The notes below the pieces were generated by a model. The model did no database searches and was not told the origin of the DNA. It saw only the letters and a program-made list of their open reading frames with translations. Made by a program: the position numbers and the translations under genes. DNA of 64,000 bases. Origin: Streptomyces sp. 378. GTDB lineage: Bacteria > Actinomycetota > Actinomycetes > Streptomycetales > Streptomycetaceae. How positions within the stretch are numbered: the first letter of the stretch is position 1; each line of letters starts with the position of its first letter. Below, piece by piece: positions 42,970-51,471 of this stretch. Location of the stretch: positions 62,001 to 126,000 of the forward strand of contig NZ_JASKMS010000019.1 in the NCBI RefSeq assembly GCF_030124145.1, written 5' to 3'.

Positions 42970-43548
42970 GTGATCGTCGCCTTGATCGCCGTCTGCGAGA
43001 TCGGCTTCTGGGTGCTGCTGGCGGCCGGCCTGGGCACCCGCTACCTGCTGCACATGCCACGGCTGGGGCTGGGCCTGCTGCTGTGCGAGCCGCTGCTGGA
43101 GGTCGTCCTGCTGGTGGCCACCGCGCTGGACCTGAAGAACGGTGCGGATCCGAACTGGACGCACGGCCTGGCCGCGCTGTACATCGGCTACACCGTCGGG
43201 CACGGCCACCGCACCGTGAAGTGGCTCGACGGCCACGCGGCCCACCGGCTGGGCGGCGCCCCGAAACCGATCGGCCCACCCCGCTACGGCATGGCCCGGG
43301 CGCGCCACGAGGGCACGGTGTGGCTGGGCACCCTCACGGCGGCCGTCGTCGCGACCGTGCTGCTCCAGCTGGCCATCTGGTACGTCGACGACCCGAGCCG
43401 CGTCACCTCGCTGGAGAGCTGGCGCTACGTGGCCTGGCGTGCGGCCGGGATCCACGGACTGGTCGCGCTGAGCTATCTGATCTGGCCGCGGAAGGCGCCG
43501 GAGGGCGAACCCGGGGCGACGATCGAGAAGCAGAGGGTGGACCGCTGA
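42970..43548 (+). CDS. Conserved multi-pass membrane protein
   Basis: A 192-residue protein from GTG 42970 (upstream GAGAGG). Four hydrophobic helices (residues about 2-20, 32-50, about 120-140 and about 160-178) surround a polar central loop with GHGHRTVKWLDGHAAHRLGG. It is divergent from the sensor kinase, about 150 nt away. I do not recognise a family with a known function; regulation by the kinase pair is possible but unproven. Confidence 0.75.
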   Translation: MIVALIAVCEIGFWVLLAAGLGTRYLLHMPRLGLGLLLCEPLLEVVLLVATALDLKNGADPNWTHGLAALYIGYTVGHGHRTVKWLDGHAAHRLGGAPKPIGPPRYGMARARHEGTVWLGTLTAAVVATVLLQLAIWYVDDPSRVTSLESWRYVAWRAAGIHGLVALSYLIWPRKAPEGEPGATIEKQRVDR

Positions 43549-43597
43549 GGCCGGGAACCCGGCTTCCCGAGCGTCGTCACCGGTCGCGCAGTTCCCC

Positions 43598-43616
43598 GCG
43601 CCCCTTTCAGGGGCGC
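43598..43616. terminator. Bidirectional hairpin (common Streptomyces repeat)
   Basis: GCGCCCC-TTTCA-GGGGCGC lies between two convergent genes. The preceding GTCGCGCAGTTCCCC matches a short dispersed repeat seen beside many Streptomyces genes. Confidence 0.6.
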
Positions 43617-43617
43617 C

Positions 43618-44190
43618 TCAGCGCTCCCCGCCCGGCACCCACAGCACGTCTCCGGCCTCCTTGTTCGCGGTCCTGGCCAGGATGAACAGCAGGTCGGAGA
43701 GGCGGTTGAGATAGGTCGCCGTCAGCGGGTTCATCACCTCGCCGTGCACCTCCAGCGCCGCCCACGTGGAGCGTTCCGCCCGGCGTACGACCGTGCAGGC
43801 CTGGTGGAGCAGGGCCGCGCCGGGGGTGCCGCCGGGGAGGATGAAGGAGCGGAGCTTGTCCAGTTGTTCGTTGAAGCGGTCGCAGTCCGCCTCCAGCTTG
43901 TCGATGTAGAACTGCTCGACCCGCAGGGGTGGGAACTCGGGGTTCTCCACCACCGGCGTCGACAGGTCCGCCCCCACGTCGAAGAGGTCGTTCTGGACGC
44001 GGGTGAGGACCGTGACGACGTCCTCGTCCAGGCCGCCGAGCGCGATCGCGGTGCCGATCGCCGCGTTGGCCTCGTTGGCGTCGGCGTACGCGGAGATCCG
44101 CAGGTCGGTCTTGGCGACCCGGCTCATGTCGCCGAGGGCGGTGGTGCCCTGGTCACCGGTCCTGGTGTAGATGCGCGTCAGATTGACCAT
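43618..44190 (-). CDS. Cob(I)yrinic acid a,c-diamide adenosyltransferase, PduO type
   Basis: A 190-residue ATP:co(I)rrinoid adenosyltransferase that makes adenosylcobalamin. The N-terminal TRIYTRTGDQGTTALGD binds ATP, and the RRAERSTWAAL and LNRLSDLLFILAR segments form the PduO-type trimer site. Its product is the coenzyme of methylmalonyl-CoA mutase, whose helpers mce and meaB lie at 61-64 kb. Gene symbols pduO and cobO are used variably, so none is assigned. Confidence 0.93.
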   Translation of the reverse strand: MVNLTRIYTRTGDQGTTALGDMSRVAKTDLRISAYADANEANAAIGTAIALGGLDEDVVTVLTRVQNDLFDVGADLSTPVVENPEFPPLRVEQFYIDKLEADCDRFNEQLDKLRSFILPGGTPGAALLHQACTVVRRAERSTWAALEVHGEVMNPLTATYLNRLSDLLFILARTANKEAGDVLWVPGGER

Positions 44191-44613
44191 GTGGCCAATC
44201 TAGACGTTCGCGTCATGGGCTCACCTCCTCACCCTTCGGTCTCGGAGGCAAGCACTGGTACGTCGGCCTTCTGGTGGAGACCGGCACCGCCGGACCCGCG
44301 GTCTCGTCGGAGCGCGGTCGAGTCGGTATCGAGTCATCATGCGAAGCGGTCACAGGGTGTGGAGACCTCGGCGCCGGCCGGTCTGTGAAGCGCCAACCAG
44401 CGCAAACCGCAAGGAAATAGCGCTCCGACCGCTGGGGTCGCAATCCCCTCGGCTCAGGCCGCCGGGAGGATCGCCGAGTCCGTCCTGCGGGACGTGACAC
44501 GGGTCTCACTCCATGAGACGTGAAACGCGTTACTAAGTCAGCCGCATGCCACCTCACGAGCGCTAGTGTCCGCCCGAGAGGCAGACAAAGCAGCGCGTCA
44601 GGGGAGTCGCACA
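44191..44613. other. Intergenic region without a clear gene
   Basis: Between the adenosyltransferase and the dehydrogenase. A 135-codon open frame on the minus strand looks like chance. An inverted repeat GTCTCA-N5-TGAGAC lies at 44503-44519 and could be an operator. TAGTGT at 44564-44569 is a plausible -10 box for the downstream gene. I checked for a cobalamin riboswitch and found no convincing core. Confidence 0.5.
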
Positions 44614-45462
44614 GTGGCACGGAAGCTCGCCGTCATCGGAGCCGGCCTCATGGGATCCGGCATCGCCCAGGTGTCCGCGCAGGCGGGCTGGGAGGTGGTC
44701 CTGCGCGACGTCACCGACGAGGCGCTGACGCGGGGCACCGACGGCATCAAGGCGTCGTACGACAAGTTCGTCGCCAAGGGCAAGCTGGAGGCGCACGACG
44801 CCGACGCCGCCCTGGCCCGCATCACCGCGACCACCGACCTGGACGCCGCGGCCGACGCGGACGTGGTCGTGGAGGCCGTGTTCGAGAAGCTGGAAGTCAA
44901 GCACGAGATCTTCCGTGCGCTCGACAAGATCGTGAAGGACGAGGCGATCCTGGCCTCCAACACCTCCGCCATCCCGATCACCAAGATCGCGGCGGCGACG
45001 GAGCGCCCGGAGCGGGTCGTCGGCACGCACTTCTTCTCGCCGGTGCCGATGATGCAGCTGTGCGAACTGGTCCGCGGTTACAAGACCAGCGACGAAACCC
45101 TCGCCACGGCCCGGGAGTTCGCCGAGTCGGTCGGCAAGACCTGCATCGTCGTCAACCGCGACGTCGCCGGCTTCGTGACGACCCGTCTCATCTGCGCCCT
45201 CGTCGTCGAGGCCGCGAAGCTGCAGGAGTCGGGCGTGGCCAGCGCCGAGGACATCGACCTGGCCTGCAAGCTGGGCTTCGGGCACGCGATGGGTCCGCTG
45301 GCGACGGCGGACCTGACCGGCGTCGACATCCTGCTGCACGCCACGAACAACATCTACACCGAGTCCCAGGACGAGAAGTTCGCGGCCCCCGAGGCGATGC
45401 GCCGGATGGTTGACGCCGGTGACATCGGACGCAAGAGCGGGCAGGGCTTCTACAAGCACTGA
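44614..45462 (+). CDS. 3-hydroxybutyryl-CoA dehydrogenase
   Basis: A 282-residue enzyme that oxidises 3-hydroxyacyl-CoA with NAD(P). The Rossmann motif GAGLMGSGIAQ is at about residues 8-18, the catalytic His is in GTHFFSPVPMM near 140, and NRDVAGFVTTRL and GHAMGPLATADLTG follow. Size fits the one-domain bacterial type used in butyryl-CoA and ethylmalonyl-CoA routes. GTG 44614 follows GGGGAG. The frame is open to 44566, but the extra part has no SD. A hairpin ends it. Confidence 0.93.
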   Translation: MARKLAVIGAGLMGSGIAQVSAQAGWEVVLRDVTDEALTRGTDGIKASYDKFVAKGKLEAHDADAALARITATTDLDAAADADVVVEAVFEKLEVKHEIFRALDKIVKDEAILASNTSAIPITKIAAATERPERVVGTHFFSPVPMMQLCELVRGYKTSDETLATAREFAESVGKTCIVVNRDVAGFVTTRLICALVVEAAKLQESGVASAEDIDLACKLGFGHAMGPLATADLTGVDILLHATNNIYTESQDEKFAAPEAMRRMVDAGDIGRKSGQGFYKH

Positions 45463-45526
45463 ATCCGCACATGCCCCGGCAGCATCACACGCCAGGGTGA
45501 ATTCGGTATCGGTTCGCTTACAGGAA

Positions 45527-45561
45527 GCAACCTCTGACTCCTCCACACAGTCAGAGGTTGC
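45527..45561 (+). terminator. Terminator after the dehydrogenase gene
   Basis: GCAACCTCTGACT and AGTCAGAGGTTGC form a perfect 13-bp stem with a 9-nt loop, ending 50 nt before the next start. It is less GC-rich than its neighbours. Confidence 0.7.
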
Positions 45562-45611
45562 ATCACCCACATCGGAACGCGGAGCACGATTCGCACGCAC
45601 GGGGAGCGCAT

Positions 45612-45935
45612 ATGCACATCAGGGGCGACCACGCCGAGCTGGTCGTCGGGGGCCGCCTCGACGTCCGGAGCGCGGCGGACGCCCGTACGGTCCTGCACTC
45701 GGCCGTCGACGACGGAGTCGGCGACCTGGTACTGGACCTGTCCGAACTGGACTCCTGGGACGCCACCGGACTGGGCGTGATCATGGGGGCCCACCGGCGG
45801 GCCGGCCGCTGCGGTCGGCGTCTGGTGCTGCGCGGTGTACCGCCGCAGATGCAGCGCCTGCTGGTGGCCACCCGCCTGCACCGGATCCTGGCGATCGAGG
45901 GAGGCATCGGGGTGGAGTCGCTTCCCCGGGTGTGA
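45612..45935 (+). CDS. STAS-domain protein with replaced phosphosite
   Basis: A 107-residue anti-anti-sigma-type protein. The fold is evident from VVGGRLDVRSAADARTVL and LVLDLSELDSWDATGLGVIMGAHRR. In SpoIIAA and BldG the loop reads DSxG with a phosphorylated Ser. Here it reads DATG, with Ala51. The neighbouring Thr52 is kept. If only the Ser counts, the protein cannot be switched off by a kinase and would bind its partner constantly. No anti-sigma gene is adjacent. Confidence 0.85.
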   Translation: MHIRGDHAELVVGGRLDVRSAADARTVLHSAVDDGVGDLVLDLSELDSWDATGLGVIMGAHRRAGRCGRRLVLRGVPPQMQRLLVATRLHRILAIEGGIGVESLPRV

Positions 45936-46203
45936 CGCCTCGTACGGGTGTGAGCCGGGCGACCGGGGAGACCCGGACGCATGTCGTCACATCGTGCGAC
46001 GCGCACAATCCTCACGAGACCGTGACGTTACGGACGGCGCGGTACCCCGGACTGTCGTAGATACTGTGCGAAGGTTTAGGGTTCGGCTGCCCGCTGCCTT
46101 GACACCCTTCGAGCGGGACCGGACCAGAAGCGACAGCGCGGTGTGCAGCAAGGCCGGGAGGGGCTTTTCCAAGCACACACACGCTTTTGGGGGGCTTTGA
46201 CCT

Positions 46204-48711
46204 ATGGATCCTGACAACCGGGGACCCGAGGAGTACGGCCACGACGGTGACGGCCCGGTGCCGCGCCAGCGCCCTCCCAGGGAATCCCTCACACCCGACT
46301 TCGCGCAGCACGCGCCGGCGCTCGCCCGCACCGTGCAGCTCGTCTCCGGCGACTTCCTGCTGACCGTCAACCCCGTGGACGGCAGCGAGATCGAGGTCTG
46401 CCCGCCCGCCGAACGGCCCGCGCGGCCCGTGAAGCTGACCGCGGCCGAGCGCGCCGAGGCCGACCGCGCGGCCCGCCCGCCCGTACCGCCCGGCCCCGCG
46501 CGTACCGCCCTGCCGTTGCTGGCCCGCCAGGACGAACGCGAGCGCCTGGTGCGCCTGCTCGCCCGCGGCCGCTCCACCCGCCTCACCGGTCCGGCCGGCT
46601 CAGGCCGGACCCGCCTGCTCGACCTCGTCGCCGAGGACTGCTCCGACCTCGCCCCCGACGGCGTCGTCCGCCTGAACGGTTTCGGCCGCACCTCCGACGA
46701 CCTGCTGTACGACCTGTTCCACGTGGTGTACAACGCCCCGCTGCACCGCCCGGACCGGGACGACCTGCTCACCCACGTCCGGGACATCGGCGCGGTCGTC
46801 GTCGTCGACGACCTGGAGTTCGGCGGTGCGGCGCTCGACGAACTGCTGGAGGCGACCCCCGAGTGCGCCTTCCTGCTCGGCGCCGCCCCGGACGTGCCCG
46901 CTCCCTCAGCGGGCGCCGGCGTCGAGGAGGTCCTCCTCGGCGGGCTGGAGCGCGCGGCCGGGCTCGACCTGCTGGAGCACGCGGTGGGCCGGTCCCTCAC
47001 CGAGGAAGAGTCCAACTGGGCGGGCGACCTCTGGTTCGAGTCCGAGGGCCTGCCGCTGCGCTTCGTCCAGGCCGGCGCCCTGCTGCGGCAACGTGACCGG
47101 CTGCGCGCCGGCACCGGCGCCGTCGACGAGTTCGGTGTCTTCGAGGACGCGCCCCCGGCCGACACCGCCGAGACCTACGACCTCGGCGACGACGTGCCGC
47201 TGCCCGCGCTCGGCGAGGCCGCCGCGCCCGCGCCGCTGCTCGCCTCCCGGCTGAGCGCCTCCGCCCGCGCCACGCTGCGGTTCGCGGTCGCCCTCGGCGG
47301 CGAGGTCCCGCACCAGGCGCATCTGCCCGCCCTGGTCGGTGACACCCACGCGGACGCCGCGCTCGGCGAACTGGCCTCCTGTGGCCTGGTCTCCCCGGTC
47401 GGCTCCCGCTACCGCCTCGCGGCGGGCGTGCCCGCCCAGCTGGAGGCCGCCGGATACGCCGACGAGGCCGAGGCCGGTGCCCGCAGCGCAGCCCAGCACT
47501 ACTCCTGGTGGGCCGGGCACCCCTCGGTCACCCCGGAACGCGTGTGCGCCGAGGCCGACGCGATCCTCTCCGCCCTGGCCGTTCTCGCACCGGCCACCCG
47601 CCCGCCCGCCGAGGGCGAGGAGAGCGCGGCCGTGCACCTGGCCCGCACCGCCGCCCCCGCGTTCGCCGCCGGACTGCACTGGAGCGCCTGGGAGCGGGTC
47701 CTGCGGGCCGGTGCCGAGGCCGCCCGGCTCGCCGGGGACGTCGCCGAGGAGGCCTATTTCCACCACGAGCTCGGCGTCCTCGCCCTGTGCGGGGGGCAGC
47801 TCGACCGGGCCCGCGCCGAACTGGAGGCCTCCATCGGCCTGCGCGGCGCCCTCGCCGACAAGCGCGGCACCGTCGCCGGCCGCCGCGCCCTCGCCCTGGT
47901 CGCCGACCGCTCGGGCACACCGCTCGGGCTCGGCCCGACCGCGGGGGAGGAGGTGCCCGACGCCCGCGGCGAGGAGTCGGCGTCCCCGCCCGGCGGTGTC
48001 CCGGCGGCCTTCCCCACGCTCCAGCCGCCGGCCTCGCCGGCCCTGGTCACCCACCGCAGCTCGCCCGCGCCCTCGCGGGCGGCCCGCGGCGGCCTCAAGG
48101 GCCTGGCCCGGCGCAACCTCGTGTCCGCCGGTGCCGGAGCCCTGCTCGTCGCCGTCCTGGGCACGGTGGTGACGCTCGGCGCCACCTCCGGAAACGAGCA
48201 GAACCCGCCGTCGGACCAGGTGGGAGTCAACCCGTCCGCCAGCCAGGACGTCGGTGACGGCAGCCTGGGTGCCGATCCGGCGGCCAACGACGACGGCGGC
48301 GGCGACACCGGTGCGGCGACCAGCCGCCCGACGGACCCCGGCCCGGACGGCACACTCGGCACGTCGGACGACCCGACGCCGACGGACACCCCGAGCGGTT
48401 CGCGGGACCCGAGCGGCTCCGCGTCACCGTCGAAGTCGCCGTCGTCCTCGAAGCCGCCGTCCACATCGAAGCCGCCCACGACGTCCAAGCCCCCCGCGAC
48501 GTCGAAGCCGCCGACGTCCACGCCTCCGACGTCCGAGCCGCCGACCTCGCAGCCGCCCACCTCCGAGCCGCCCACCTCGGAGCCGCCGACGACCAGTCCG
48601 TCCACCTCCGACTCGGCCAGCGGCCCGGCGCCGAGCGCTCCCACGAGCACCACGGCGAGCGCGTCGCAGAGCGCCACCGGGACGCCGAGCGGCTCGGAGA
48701 CGGTGATCTGA
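46204..48711 (+). CDS. Membrane-anchored STAND/AAA-like NTPase with Pro/Ser/Thr-rich tail
   Basis: An 835-residue protein. GPAGSGRT at 129-136 is a Walker A motif with Arg in place of the usual Lys, followed by an acidic VVVVDDLEFG Walker B. The middle resembles regulators with ATPase and helical repeats: RARAELEASIGLRGALADKRG is near 560. A membrane helix (about 638-662) is followed by about 170 residues made of Pro, Ser, Thr and Lys/Glu, with repeats such as TSEPP and SKPPT. The N-terminus should be inside and the tail outside in the wall. Role unknown. Confidence 0.75.
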   Translation: MDPDNRGPEEYGHDGDGPVPRQRPPRESLTPDFAQHAPALARTVQLVSGDFLLTVNPVDGSEIEVCPPAERPARPVKLTAAERAEADRAARPPVPPGPARTALPLLARQDERERLVRLLARGRSTRLTGPAGSGRTRLLDLVAEDCSDLAPDGVVRLNGFGRTSDDLLYDLFHVVYNAPLHRPDRDDLLTHVRDIGAVVVVDDLEFGGAALDELLEATPECAFLLGAAPDVPAPSAGAGVEEVLLGGLERAAGLDLLEHAVGRSLTEEESNWAGDLWFESEGLPLRFVQAGALLRQRDRLRAGTGAVDEFGVFEDAPPADTAETYDLGDDVPLPALGEAAAPAPLLASRLSASARATLRFAVALGGEVPHQAHLPALVGDTHADAALGELASCGLVSPVGSRYRLAAGVPAQLEAAGYADEAEAGARSAAQHYSWWAGHPSVTPERVCAEADAILSALAVLAPATRPPAEGEESAAVHLARTAAPAFAAGLHWSAWERVLRAGAEAARLAGDVAEEAYFHHELGVLALCGGQLDRARAELEASIGLRGALADKRGTVAGRRALALVADRSGTPLGLGPTAGEEVPDARGEESASPPGGVPAAFPTLQPPASPALVTHRSSPAPSRAARGGLKGLARRNLVSAGAGALLVAVLGTVVTLGATSGNEQNPPSDQVGVNPSASQDVGDGSLGADPAANDDGGGDTGAATSRPTDPGPDGTLGTSDDPTPTDTPSGSRDPSGSASPSKSPSSSKPPSTSKPPTTSKPPATSKPPTSTPPTSEPPTSQPPTSEPPTSEPPTTSPSTSDSASGPAPSAPTSTTASASQSATGTPSGSETVI

Positions 48712-48724
48712 CACCCCTACGGAC

Positions 48725-48761
48725 AGCAGGGCCGGGTCCGCGCAACGGACCCGGCCCTGCT
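48725..48761 (+). terminator. Terminator after the NTPase gene
   Basis: AGCAGGGCCGGGTCCG pairs with CGGACCCGGCCCTGCT: a 16-bp stem with a 5-nt loop. It lies between the NTPase and the converging nucS, so it can serve both. Confidence 0.85.
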
Positions 48762-48778
48762 CGTCGTCGTACGGGCTG

Positions 48779-49450
48779 TCAGAACAGCCGCAGCTTGTCG
48801 TCCTCGATGCCCCGCAGCGCGTTGTAGTCGAGGACCTGGCAGCCGATGCCGCGGTCCGTCGCGAGAACGCGCGCCTGGGGCTTGATCTCCTGGGCCGCGA
48901 AGACGCCGCGCACCGGGGCGAGATGGGGGTCGCGGTTCAGCAGCTCCAGATAGCGGGTGAGCTGCTCCACGCCGTCGATCTCACCGCGCCGCTTGATCTC
49001 CACCGCGACGGTCTTGCCGTCGGCGTCCCGGCACAGGATGTCGACCGGCCCGATGGCCGTCGGGTACTCGCGGCGGATCAGCGTGTAGCCCTCGCCGAGT
49101 GTCTCGATGCGGTCGGCGAGCAGCTCCTGGAGGTGTGCTTCCACGCCGTCCTTGATCAGGCCGGGATCGACGCCCAGTTCGTGCGAGGAGTCGTGAAGGA
49201 CTTCCTCCATCGTGATGATGAGCTTCTCACCCGCCTTGTTGACGACGGTCCAGACGCCTTCTCCCTCGCCGGTGCCCTCCTTCAGGGTGCACGGCGGCGA
49301 CATCCAGTTCAGGGGCTTGTAGGCCCGGTCGTCGGCATGGATCGAGACGCTGCCGTCCGCCTTCACCAGGATCAGGCGCGGGGCCGAGGGAAGGTGGGCG
49401 GTGAGCCGCCCGGCGTAGTCCACGGAGCAGCGGGCAATGACGAGACGCAT
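48779..49450 (-). CDS. nucS: Mismatch-specific endonuclease NucS/EndoMS
   Basis: A 223-residue nuclease that cuts both strands at G-G, G-T and T-T mismatches and replaces MutS/MutL repair in actinobacteria. The N-terminal half binds DNA. The RecB-like C-terminal half has GPVDILC (Asp137) and VAVEIKRRG (Glu151, Lys153) as metal ligands. It ends in LRLF, a short C-terminal peptide that fits beta-clamp binding. Start is ATG 49450; three more residues upstream are possible. Confidence 0.95.
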   Translation of the reverse strand: MRLVIARCSVDYAGRLTAHLPSAPRLILVKADGSVSIHADDRAYKPLNWMSPPCTLKEGTGEGEGVWTVVNKAGEKLIITMEEVLHDSSHELGVDPGLIKDGVEAHLQELLADRIETLGEGYTLIRREYPTAIGPVDILCRDADGKTVAVEIKRRGEIDGVEQLTRYLELLNRDPHLAPVRGVFAAQEIKPQARVLATDRGIGCQVLDYNALRGIEDDKLRLF

Positions 49451-49700
49451 GGTCGGCAACGCTACTCGACGGGCACCTGTCCACGCGATTCGCCCTGGAA
49501 AACACGTGTTCAGTAATGGCCGATTGTGTGCATGGTGTGCTCACCGGGAGTGTCTCATCTGCGCATTTTCCTGGTGCCGTCACCGTCCGTTGCTTACCGT
49601 AGGAACGGGGTCGCGGTGCGTGTACGCAGCGTGTCCGGTATCGCGAACTCCCCTATCTGTCAGGCAACCCCTGCTCGTTGGGGGTGCGAGAGGAGAACTC

Positions 49701-50093
49701 ATGTCGCTCGACGTCTCACCGGCCCTACTCGAACAGGCCGAGCGAGGCGAGGTCGACGAAGCGGAATTCGTCGACTGCGTCCGGACCTCCCTGCCCTATG
49801 CGTGGGAGATGATCAGCTCCCTGGTGGCCCAGCTGAAGGTGGACGGCGGTGCGTTCGCCGACAACCAGACGCCTCCGCCGGACGAGCAGGCACGCGGCCA
49901 GCTGCTGCGTGCGCTTGCGAGTGACGCGATACGCGGCGCGCTGCAGCGGCACTTCGGTGTGCGTCTGGCCTTCCAGAACTGCCACCGGGTAGCCGTGTTC
50001 CCGCTTGACTCCTCGGTCGACGAGAAGCTGGGTCGTTTCACCTCGGTCCGCAGTCAGGTGCTGAACCAGTCACCTGAGTTCCGGGACTGCTGA
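49701..50093 (+). CDS. SCO5389-family conserved protein
   Basis: A 130-residue acidic-to-neutral protein with no membrane segment. The start ATG 49701 has GAGAGGAGA in front; an open frame to 49437 is ignored because it has no SD and overlaps the nucS promoter region. Sequence features include SPALLEQAERGEVDEAEFVDCVRTSLPYAWEMI near the start and RLAFQNCHRVAVFPLDSS. It is widely conserved in Streptomyces, with no known function. Confidence 0.75.
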   Translation: MSLDVSPALLEQAERGEVDEAEFVDCVRTSLPYAWEMISSLVAQLKVDGGAFADNQTPPPDEQARGQLLRALASDAIRGALQRHFGVRLAFQNCHRVAVFPLDSSVDEKLGRFTSVRSQVLNQSPEFRDC

Positions 50094-50103
50094 CGTACCG
50101 CTT

Positions 50104-50153
50104 GCTTGCCGCTCCGTACGCGGGAGGTGCAGTTCTGTACCGGAGCGGCAAGC
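50104..50153. terminator. Hairpin between convergent genes
   Basis: GCTTGCCGCTCCG at 50104-50116 pairs with CGGAGCGGCAAGC at 50141-50153: 13 bp with a 24-nt loop. It may end transcription from both sides. Confidence 0.6.
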
Positions 50154-50174
50154 CCCCAGGAATCCATGGCGCCC

Positions 50175-51203
50175 TCAGACGAGTTGGGGGAGCACCTCGG
50201 CGCCCAGCCGCCGCACGTTCTCCTCGGTCGCCGCCAGGTCTCCGGAGCCCTCGACGAGCAGCGCGAAGCGGGAGATGCCCGTCCGCTCGCTGGTCGCCGC
50301 CAGCCGGTCCGCGCACAGCCGCGGTGTGCCCACCGGGTGCAGCCCGCAGAGCAGTTCGGTGTACGCCAGCGGGTCACGCATCCGGCGCGTGCGCCCGTCG
50401 ACCGTGACATGCGCCTCCAGGCCCTGCTTCAGCCAGCCCGGCATGGCCTTCATCAGCGTCTCCGCCGCGTCGACCCGCCGGTCCGCGATCTGGCAGACGC
50501 CGGCCGACACATGGGACGCGCCGTGGATCTCCTGCGCCGAGCGTCCGCTCGCGCGCGCGTGCTGCCGCCACAGCGCGATCATCTCGGCCTTCTCCTCGTC
50601 CCCCACATGCATGCCGAGCAGCATCGACAGACCTCGCTCGGCGGCCAGCCGCACGCTCGCCGGTGAGGTGCAGGCGACGACGAGCTCGGGGCCCGGTCCT
50701 TCCGTCAGGGCCTCCGACGGCCGCGGCACCACCGGGACCGCACGGAAGCGGAAGCGCTCCCCGTCGGCGGCCACGGACGAATCGCGCAGCCACCGCACCA
50801 GAAGCTCCAGGGATTCCGGGAACCCCTTCTCGTACGCCTCCAGACCCGCCCCGAACACCTCCAGGTCGACCCAGGGGCCGCCGCGCCCGACGCCCAGCGT
50901 GAAACGGCCGCCGCTCGTGTGGTGCAGCAACGCGGCCTGTTCGCCGAGGGCCACCGGGTGGACGGTGGGCAGGACGCTGACCGCCGTCCCGACCCGGATG
51001 CGGCGGGTGCGGCCCAGCAGCAGAGCGGCCAGGGTGATGGCCGACGGACACGTGCCGTACGGCACGAAGTGGTGCTCGGCCAGCCAGACCGTGTCGAGCC
51101 CGGCCTCCTCGGCCACCTCGGCCGAACGGACCGCCCGGTGCAGTGCCTCCCCCTCGCCCTGGCCGGGGAACTGGGCCGCCAACACGAAACTTCCAACGCG
51201 CAT
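50175..51203 (-). CDS. LLM-class flavin-dependent oxidoreductase
   Basis: A 342-residue monooxygenase-type protein of the luciferase-like fold, a TIM barrel that binds FMN or F420. VWLAEHHFVPYG near residue 40, LLLGRTRRIRVGTAVSVLP near 70, and GGRFTLGVGRGG near 100 are the family motifs. SD AGGAAGCAGGAA precedes the ATG. No neighbour shares its pathway. The true substrate is unknown. Confidence 0.9.
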   Translation of the reverse strand: MRVGSFVLAAQFPGQGEGEALHRAVRSAEVAEEAGLDTVWLAEHHFVPYGTCPSAITLAALLLGRTRRIRVGTAVSVLPTVHPVALGEQAALLHHTSGGRFTLGVGRGGPWVDLEVFGAGLEAYEKGFPESLELLVRWLRDSSVAADGERFRFRAVPVVPRPSEALTEGPGPELVVACTSPASVRLAAERGLSMLLGMHVGDEEKAEMIALWRQHARASGRSAQEIHGASHVSAGVCQIADRRVDAAETLMKAMPGWLKQGLEAHVTVDGRTRRMRDPLAYTELLCGLHPVGTPRLCADRLAATSERTGISRFALLVEGSGDLAATEENVRRLGAEVLPQLV

Positions 51204-51471
51204 TGCTTTCCTGCTTCCTTGGCTCCGACACGGAGCTCCCCAGCACGACATAACCGCCTGACACGTGCCGAGGACACGGCCGGGCGGAGTATTTTGCGGA
51301 TTGTCTGCAGAATGGGGCGTTCCGCCGGGAGTCCGGGGGAGGGCAGCCGGAGGGGCGGCCCGCCCCGTCCGCGAGGGACTTGTGGCGTATTGGTGCCGTA
51401 CGGGTACCCTCGTGCGCTCCGCGTAGGCTGGGCGCGGCCCCTGTTTCCTGTATAGCCCCGAGAGGTGTCCC

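Noticed and set aside
44191..44613. Cobalamin riboswitch near the adenosyltransferase or dehydrogenase
   Set aside because: Only a partial likeness to the B12 box (GGTGGAGACCGG) was seen, on the strand opposite to the adenosyltransferase. The other conserved core segments are missing.
44213..44620. A 135-codon minus-strand ORF between two genes
   Set aside because: It is Pro/Arg-rich with no SD and would overlap the promoter and start of the dehydrogenase gene.
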